A DNA stretch of 25,527 nt. It comes from an uncultured Campylobacter sp. (lineage in GTDB: Bacteria; Campylobacterota; Campylobacteria; Campylobacterales; Campylobacteraceae). This document shows, piece after piece, positions 20,735 through 25,527 of this stretch. The notes under the pieces are model-generated. The model searched no databases. It had not been told where the DNA came from and saw only the letters and a list, made by a program, of their open reading frames with translations. A program made the position numbers and the translations under genes. The stretch covers positions 1 to 25,527 of the forward strand of contig NZ_CALHVM010000062.1 in the NCBI RefSeq assembly GCF_938039205.1, in the 5' to 3' direction. The stretch's first letter is position 1. Each line of letters starts with the position of its first letter.

Positions 20735-21597
20735 TGAAAATCCCACGTCTTGCTTGGGTATTTGCTTTTATTCTTGCTTCAGCGTTGCATGCGGCGCTTT
20801 TTGTTTTTATTGCAAATGGTGGCAAGGCTATAAATTTGGAGCAAAATTTCGGTGGCTTTGATTATCCGATAAAAAATGACCAAATCGAGTCAATTATAAT
20901 AATTTCAGATCTATCGATAGGCGATTTCAAAGAGGTTGCCGTAAATTCTCAAAAATCCTCCACACCACAACTTGAAGAAGAAACAGAGGCCAAAGAAGAG
21001 GAAAAGCCAGAGATAGCCTCGTTAGAGGAGGTAAAATCTCAAATTGAAGTCGTAAAAAAACAGGAAGCACCAAAAAAAATAAAACCTAAAATAAAACCGA
21101 AGAAAATAGTAAAAAAATCCGTTAAAATCGCCGAGGAAACAAATAAAAAAAGCAATGAAGATACACAAAAAGTTTCAAATTTGGACTCGGATATAAACTC
21201 CGTAGCCAAGGATAACGTAGCTTCAGCGCCCGTTAGTGGTAGCGGAACTAGGATAGTCGGCAGTTTTGCAGGTTCCGGCGCGGATAAAAAAAGTTGGCAA
21301 GGTATGGTTGTGTCGCACTTAAACGAGCACAAAAAATACCCGAGCAATGCTCTTTTAAGTGGATTTGAAGGTGTCGTTTACGTAAGAGTAAAAATAGCAG
21401 CTAACGGCGAAGTGCTAAGCGTTTTATTGACTAAAGGGAGCAAATTTGAGATTTTAAACAACGAAGCAACAGAGCTTTTTAGCCGCGCTTCACCTCTGCC
21501 GTCACCTCCTAGTGAAATGATGGGCTCAGATCGCGATCTGACGTTAAATTTTCCAATCGAATTTAATATAAAAAAATATAAAGCCTCAAAAAAATAA
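20734..21597 (+). CDS. tonB: TonB protein
   Basis: A 287-residue TonB. One N-terminal membrane helix (about 8-28) carries His19, with Ser16 nearby; the usual spacing is S-x3-H, so here the serine is shifted by one. A long periplasmic spacer (about 70-150) is rich in Lys, Glu and Pro, with repeated IKPK units. The C-terminal domain (about 190-285) has the family's HKKYPSNAL motif, then VYVRVKIAANGEV, and ends on an IEFNI strand. It transmits ExbB/ExbD energy to the TonB box of the receptor encoded next. A 206-base gap separates it from that receptor. Confidence 0.9.
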   Translation: MKIPRLAWVFAFILASALHAALFVFIANGGKAINLEQNFGGFDYPIKNDQIESIIIISDLSIGDFKEVAVNSQKSSTPQLEEETEAKEEEKPEIASLEEVKSQIEVVKKQEAPKKIKPKIKPKKIVKKSVKIAEETNKKSNEDTQKVSNLDSDINSVAKDNVASAPVSGSGTRIVGSFAGSGADKKSWQGMVVSHLNEHKKYPSNALLSGFEGVVYVRVKIAANGEVLSVLLTKGSKFEILNNEATELFSRASPLPSPPSEMMGSDRDLTLNFPIEFNIKKYKASKK

Positions 21598-21674
21598 ATT
21601 TATCTATCGTGCCATAGTTTAAAAAGAGTTAATTAAAGATAACCGGTATAAGTAAAAATTTATATATACGGTGA

Positions 21675-21710
21675 TACAATTCTTAAATGACAAGATAATG
21701 ATTTTGATAC
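21675..21710 (+). promoter_or_regulatory. Promoter and Fur-box-like sequence upstream of the receptor
   Basis: TACAAT (21675-21680, within GATACAAT) could be a -10. Fourteen bases later GATAATGATTTTGATAC (21694-21710) reads as three tandem Fur-type hexamers (GATAAT, GATTTT, GATACG); the first nine bases match the E. coli Fur consensus exactly. Placement just downstream of a promoter is typical for repression. No direct proof. Confidence 0.38.
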
Positions 21711-21803
21711 GGCTTACCATATAGTCATAGAAGTTATTGACGCTTTCAAATTTAAGCCGCCTGACATCCACGCATAAAACAAAATAATCTAGAAGGAAGC
21801 ATC

Positions 21804-24068
21804 ATGAATGGGTTTAATTTTAACATAGCTTGCATATTGGCTATTTGTTTAGCGAGCGCTGATGCAAAAGACGTCGATTTTAGTACCTTGGAAGTCTCGG
21901 CTACTGAGGTCAAAAATAGCGAAAAAGCGTTTTCAACGCCTGGAGCCGTTAGTTCGCGAGAGGATATTAGAAGCGAAAATCAAAGTATAGACTCCGTAGT
22001 TAGAAGCTTGCCAGGCAGCTATACGCAAATAGACCAATCCCAGGGCAGCGTGTCCGTAAATATCCGCGGGCTTACAGGGCTTGGGCGCGTAAACACGATG
22101 ATAGACGGAGTTACGCAGACTTATTACGGTACGTCGAGCGATACGGGTGGGGTTCATAACTTTACCGGCAACATTGGTACTTCAGCCTTTGGAGCACTCA
22201 TAGATCAAAATTTCCTAGTAGGTATAGACATCGAGAGAGGAAGTTTTAGCGGTGCTCAAAACGGACTTATGGGAAGTGCGAATTTTAGAACCATAGGCGT
22301 AAATGACGTTATAACTGACGACCATATTTTTGGCTTTTTAGGTAGATATAGCTATGGCTCAAACGGCGTGGGGCCAAGCTATATGGGTAGTGTCGCGGCG
22401 AAAAAAGAATTTGACGGCGGACAAAGCCTAGGCGTACTTTTTGGGTATAGCGGTAAAAAAATCTCGCAAGACTATAAGATAGGCGGCGGCGGCAAAATAA
22501 AAGACAATGATAAAGACATCGACGGAGACGGCGTGCCTGATTTGCCTACGGCGTTAGATACCGACTCACTGGAGCAACGTCCAAAAAGCTATCTTTTTAA
22601 GCTGGAATACGATAGTGAGATAAACAAAGCTATTTTGGCATATAGGAGATATAGCAACTATCTAGCTAAAAGAGATATAACCAGCGACAACTATCAGCTT
22701 GATTATCGTTTTGATCCGTATTCTGACCTGATCGATATAAATTTGCTCTTATCTTATAATAAAACCAGACAAATTTACGATAAAAAAGCAAGACTGGCGT
22801 GGGCGGATCTTGAAAAGGGGATGAAATTTAAAAATAGTTCTCTGGTTTTTGATCTTAGCAATACCTTTTTGTTTGATATAACAGATAAGCTTAAATTTAG
22901 CTCAAAACTAGGCATAAATGCCCTAAATAACGAATATAAACGCGTTACTGGAGACGAGGCGTACTCTACGCTTAGGACGTCGTATCCTATACCAGACGGT
23001 AAGCAAAAGATATTTAATTATTATTTAGATAATTCGCTTGAGTACGACATTTTTACCTTCGATGCAAATTTAAATCTCGTAAATTGGAAAACGAGCGGTA
23101 TAAAAGGCAAATGCTTAGCAGGTAATCCTTACTGCTCTCCACAAGAGGCTGGAGACTTTAAAAGAAAAGATACCGATTTAAACTATTCTCTCATGGCTTC
23201 AGCCAAGATTGACGAGTTGTTTTCGCCGTTTATCAGCTACGAAAGGACGACTAGGCCGCTAAACGTGCAGGAGCTCTTCTCGTCGGGCACGGTTTATGAA
23301 GATATAAACACTGGGCTAAAACCAGAAACCGCAAAAACCTATCAGATCGGCTTTAATAGCCACAAGCACGGTATTTTTTCGGACGACGACGTTTTTGGGC
23401 TTAAAGCCGCTTACTACAATACTAAAATAAAAAATTTTATCTACGATAGGATAATCGGCTACACAAATGCTAGCGGCGACGTTACGATGTTTTTGGCTAG
23501 ATTAAATGACAAAGCCACCTTAAAAGGCTTTGAGCTCGAGTTTTTATACGATATGGACGTATTTTACGCCAAAGCCTCATACACTCGTCAAAAATCTTCC
23601 TATCAGCCCTCAGATAGTTTCGCGCTAGACTGGACAAACGGACCTGCTAGTGGAACTACGCAGTTTAGCGAACTGCCGAAATATTACGCTACGATAGACG
23701 TTGGAACTAGGCTTTTTAATGAAAAGTTAGTTCTTGGTTCTATAGCCAAAATTACTGGTAAGGCAAAAAGGATAAATCCTAAATTTAACTGGGGTGCTTT
23801 TGACGAAAATGATCCGAGATTTAAGATTATCAATACACAAGAACTGCCAAAAATCCCAACTATTTTCGATTTTTACCTCACCTTCGAGCCGATTAAAAAT
23901 TTAACCTTTAAATTTGAAGTGCAAAACGTATTCGACAAAAACTACATGGACGCGCTTTATACTTATAACTCATCTTACTCCAGCGACGTATTTAACGACG
24001 ACATCACTATCTTTAACAACGCTGCCAGGGGTAGGACGATACTGGGGAGTTTTGAGTATAGATATTAA
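21804..24068 (+). CDS. TonB-dependent haem/iron-protein receptor
   Basis: A 754-residue outer-membrane receptor of the haemoglobin/transferrin/lactoferrin type. A signal peptide of about 21 residues ends at ADA. A TonB box-like STLEVSATE (27-35) follows, then the plug (about 36-165) with DSVVRSLPGSYTQ and VNIRGLTGLGRVNTMIDG, and a 22-strand barrel ending in the C-terminal aromatic Tyr754. The FRAP/NPNL haem-receptor signature is only loosely kept (RTTRPLNVQELF, then NTGLKPETAKTYQIGF, around 490-525). An early extracellular loop contains DNDKDIDGDGVPD (234-246), like a calcium-binding loop. In C. jejuni the equivalent locus (Cj0178) is linked to host iron-protein use, which makes haem or a host iron protein the likely ligand. 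Exact ligand unknown. AGAAGGAAG precedes the ATG. Confidence 0.85.
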   Translation: MNGFNFNIACILAICLASADAKDVDFSTLEVSATEVKNSEKAFSTPGAVSSREDIRSENQSIDSVVRSLPGSYTQIDQSQGSVSVNIRGLTGLGRVNTMIDGVTQTYYGTSSDTGGVHNFTGNIGTSAFGALIDQNFLVGIDIERGSFSGAQNGLMGSANFRTIGVNDVITDDHIFGFLGRYSYGSNGVGPSYMGSVAAKKEFDGGQSLGVLFGYSGKKISQDYKIGGGGKIKDNDKDIDGDGVPDLPTALDTDSLEQRPKSYLFKLEYDSEINKAILAYRRYSNYLAKRDITSDNYQLDYRFDPYSDLIDINLLLSYNKTRQIYDKKARLAWADLEKGMKFKNSSLVFDLSNTFLFDITDKLKFSSKLGINALNNEYKRVTGDEAYSTLRTSYPIPDGKQKIFNYYLDNSLEYDIFTFDANLNLVNWKTSGIKGKCLAGNPYCSPQEAGDFKRKDTDLNYSLMASAKIDELFSPFISYERTTRPLNVQELFSSGTVYEDINTGLKPETAKTYQIGFNSHKHGIFSDDDVFGLKAAYYNTKIKNFIYDRIIGYTNASGDVTMFLARLNDKATLKGFELEFLYDMDVFYAKASYTRQKSSYQPSDSFALDWTNGPASGTTQFSELPKYYATIDVGTRLFNEKLVLGSIAKITGKAKRINPKFNWGAFDENDPRFKIINTQELPKIPTIFDFYLTFEPIKNLTFKFEVQNVFDKNYMDALYTYNSSYSSDVFNDDITIFNNAARGRTILGSFEYRY

Positions 24069-24076
24069 ATTTAACG

Positions 24077-24110
24077 ACCGAGTCGCTGCGATAAAAGCGG
24101 CGCTCTTGGT
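24077..24110 (+). terminator. Probable intrinsic terminator after the receptor gene
   Basis: ACCGAGTCGCTGC (24077-24089) pairs with GCGGCGCTCTTGGT (24097-24110) in two stem blocks of six pairs around a small internal loop, with the seven-base loop GATAAAA. It starts eight bases after the stop and is followed by a modestly T-rich tail (TTCTGCTCT). Good stem, weak T run. Confidence 0.5.
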
Positions 24111-24180
24111 TTCTGCTCTAAAATTGACTTACATAATCTTTTTTTGCTAAATTTGACCGCATATAAATTTAAGCCTATTT

Positions 24181-24189
24181 TGCTACTAT
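24181..24189 (+). promoter_or_regulatory. Extended -10 upstream of the EamA transporter
   Basis: TGCTACTAT (TG at 24181-24182, TACTAT at 24184-24189) fits an extended -10 about 34 bases before the GTG start, downstream of a T-rich stretch. It sits after the receptor terminator, so this transporter is probably a separate unit. Confidence 0.35.
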
Positions 24190-24222
24190 TTCAGACGAAA
24201 ATTAACTCAAAATGGAGAATAC

Positions 24223-25104
24223 GTGAAAAAATTGATCTTTGTTACGGTGCTTTGGGCGTTTAGCTTTAGCCTCATCGGCGAGTTTTTGGCGGGGCGAGTG
24301 GATAGCTACTTTGCCGCGTTTTCGCGCGTCGTTCTTGCGCTTGGCGTATTTTTGCCCTTTATGATTAAGGATTTTGCCGCGCAAAACCTCGCTCTATACG
24401 CCAAAGTAGCCGCGATCGGCGCGGTGCAGATCGGCGCAATGTATATCTTTTACTACAACTCGTTTGCATACCTTAGCGTCGCTGAGGTTGCGCTCTTTAC
24501 GATATTTACGCCGTTTTACGTGAGCGTGGTTTATGACGTGCTCGCAGGCAGGCTTAGGCTGCTGTATCTCTTTAGCGTGGGCACGGCGGTTTTGGGCGCG
24601 CTCATCATCAAGTACGGCAGCGTAAATAGCGACTTTTGGCACGGATTTTTGCTCGTACAGGGGGCGAATTTATGCTTTGGCGTTGGACAGAGCGCGTATA
24701 AATTTTTGTTAGAAAAGCGTGATTTTAACGAACAAAGAGGTGTTTTTGGCTACTTTTTCGTCGGAGCCGCGGCGGTTACGGGCATAGCCTTTGCCATGTT
24801 TGGCAATCCTGAAAAAATCAACCTAGACCTAACCCAAGGCGCCGTGCTGCTGTGGCTTGGCATCGGAGCTAGCGGTCTTGGATACTTTTTATGGAACAAG
24901 GGCGCATGCGAGGTAGATAGCGGAACCCTAGCTATCATGAATAACGCCCTCATACCTGCTGCTATCATCGTAAATTTAGTATTTTGGCATAAAGACGCGG
25001 ACATACTAAGACTATGCCTTGGCGGTGCGGTAATTTATATCTCGCTACTCATTCACAATAAAATCATCGCACACTACGAGCGAGTAAGCGTAGCGGCAAA
25101 ATAA
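24223..25104 (+). CDS. EamA/DMT-superfamily transporter
   Basis: A 293-residue integral membrane protein with about ten hydrophobic helices in two repeated halves, the EamA (RhaT/YdcZ-like) layout. WAFSFSLIGEFLAGRVDSYFAAFSRV near the start, with the FSR-like motif after helix 2, and FLWNKGACEVDSGTLAIMNN (about 226-245) in the second half are typical of carboxylate/amino-acid/metabolite DMT exporters; blocks are cited only by part. Substrate cannot be read from sequence. The start is GTG at 24223 with GGAG at 24214-24217. It stands alone, flanked by terminator-like hairpins on both sides. Confidence 0.82.
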   Translation: MKKLIFVTVLWAFSFSLIGEFLAGRVDSYFAAFSRVVLALGVFLPFMIKDFAAQNLALYAKVAAIGAVQIGAMYIFYYNSFAYLSVAEVALFTIFTPFYVSVVYDVLAGRLRLLYLFSVGTAVLGALIIKYGSVNSDFWHGFLLVQGANLCFGVGQSAYKFLLEKRDFNEQRGVFGYFFVGAAAVTGIAFAMFGNPEKINLDLTQGAVLLWLGIGASGLGYFLWNKGACEVDSGTLAIMNNALIPAAIIVNLVFWHKDADILRLCLGGAVIYISLLIHNKIIAHYERVSVAAK

Positions 25105-25105
25105 T

Positions 25106-25127
25106 CTAAATTTGAAGCCAAATTTAG
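25106..25127. repeat. AAATTT-armed inverted repeat after the EamA gene
   Basis: CTAAATTTG (25106-25114) and CAAATTTAG (25119-25127) are perfect inverted repeats around AAGC, beginning one base after the stop codon. It is another AAATTT-cored palindrome located at a gene end in this window. Confidence 0.45.
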
Positions 25128-25142
25128 CTAAAATTTAAAACT

Positions 25143-25167
25143 AGCGGCGAGACCAAACATCGCCGCT
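25143..25167 (+). terminator. Probable terminator after the EamA gene
   Basis: AGCGGCGA (25143-25150) and TCGCCGCT (25160-25167) form a perfect eight-pair GC-rich stem with a nine-base loop, followed by TTACTT. It lies 38 bases after the transporter stop. The T run is short, so it is probable rather than certain. Confidence 0.5.
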
Positions 25168-25218
25168 TTACTTGACGGCAGTGGGTATTTTAAATTTGAG
25201 TTTTAAAAAGGATCAGAT

Positions 25219-25467
25219 ATGCACGACGCCGCAGCACTTCTAATCGCACTCATTTTTCTAATCGTAAGCTTCTTTGTCGCTTTAATCGCCCCCAAAGGCA
25301 AACGCAAGCTACTTTGGCTTTTTGCTTGGTTTATGGTGTTTTTCGGGGATATTGTCGTGCTTAAAGCAATTATGGCTTATTATGATTTTAAATATGCTAA
25401 GATAAACATCTATGAAAAGCCCGCTATCAGAGCATATTATGCTGGAGAAAGAGAAATAGTCGAATAG
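25219..25467 (+). CDS. Small two-helix membrane protein, function unknown
   Basis: An 82-residue protein with two membrane helices (about 5-24 and 32-52) joined by a basic PKGKRK turn, predicting a hairpin with the loop in the cytoplasm. A polar tail (53-82) rich in Tyr and Lys ends in GEREIVE. AAAAAGGATCAG before the ATG is a good ribosome site. I do not recognise the family. It follows a terminator-like hairpin and so begins a new unit that may continue beyond the window. Confidence 0.6.
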   Translation: MHDAAALLIALIFLIVSFFVALIAPKGKRKLLWLFAWFMVFFGDIVVLKAIMAYYDFKYAKINIYEKPAIRAYYAGEREIVE

Positions 25468-25527
25468 AATAGAAGCGGTTTTCCTTTGATAGATCCAACC
25501 AATTGGCTAAATTTCCCTGCAAATACG

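Noticed and set aside
1..25527. CRISPR arrays, insertion sequences, tRNA or rRNA genes
   Set aside because: No regularly spaced direct repeats, no transposase or integrase, no tRNA-like cloverleaf or rRNA segments were seen on reading.
25486..25527. Open frame starting with TTG at the right edge
   Set aside because: Only 14 codons are visible and there is no clear ribosome site; it could be the next gene but cannot be judged.

Overview
The window looks like chromosomal DNA from a Campylobacter of the higher-GC oral/gut group (C. showae, C. rectus or C. curvus type). This is inferred from the C. jejuni-like chaN/exbB/exbD/tonB haem-iron locus, the thiS/G/H/E order, frequent TTG/GTG starts, and the extreme abundance of the word AAATTT in DNA of otherwise moderate GC. 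I ran no database search, so the species is a guess. All recognised genes are on the + strand.

Layout. (1) 1-1662: AT-rich DNA with one gene, a secreted helix-hairpin-helix (ComEA-like) DNA-binding protein with a long lysine-rich tail. It is flanked by about 500 and 580 bases without a convincing gene, containing hairpins and palindromes. (2) 1663-15464: a tightly packed 17-gene operon for an aryl polyene (APE) pigment, preceded by a clear TTGTTT-16-TATAAT promoter. Most of its genes overlap or nearly touch. The order is apeN-O-P-Q-R, two small secreted cysteine-pair proteins, then apeC-D-E-F-G-HI-J-K-L-M. (3) 15553-18604: thiamine thiazole genes thiS, thiG, thiH and a thiE/tenI-like gene, with no thiF and a 225-base AAATTT-rich gap between thiG and thiH. 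(4) 18688-24068: a haem/iron uptake locus with a ChaN-like lipoprotein, ExbB, ExbD, TonB and a TonB-dependent receptor. Two AT-rich upstream regions carry Fur-box-like motifs. (5) 24223-25467: an EamA/DMT transporter and a small two-helix membrane protein.

How the APE genes should work together. ApeH activates an aryl acid and loads it onto an acyl carrier protein (ApeE or ApeF). Ketosynthases ApeO and ApeR, with the cysteine-less partner ApeC, extend it. ApeQ reduces, and the hotdog proteins ApeP and ApeI dehydrate, to give a conjugated polyene. ApeK is a thioesterase. ApeD and ApeJ (acyltransferase, glycosyltransferase-acyltransferase) probably attach the chain to a lipid/sugar carrier. ApeM, ApeL and ApeN probably move the product to the outer membrane. 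ApeH and ApeI are fused into one protein here. The gene order looks like a circular permutation of the E. coli CFT073-type cluster as I remember it. The two cysteine-pair proteins sit exactly between the two blocks.

The most interesting points are the permuted APE operon with its fused HI enzyme and the inserted secreted pair, the missing starter-synthesis and methylation genes, the lysine-tailed ComEA-like protein, the missing thiF, and the AAATTT word with its palindromes in several intergenic regions.
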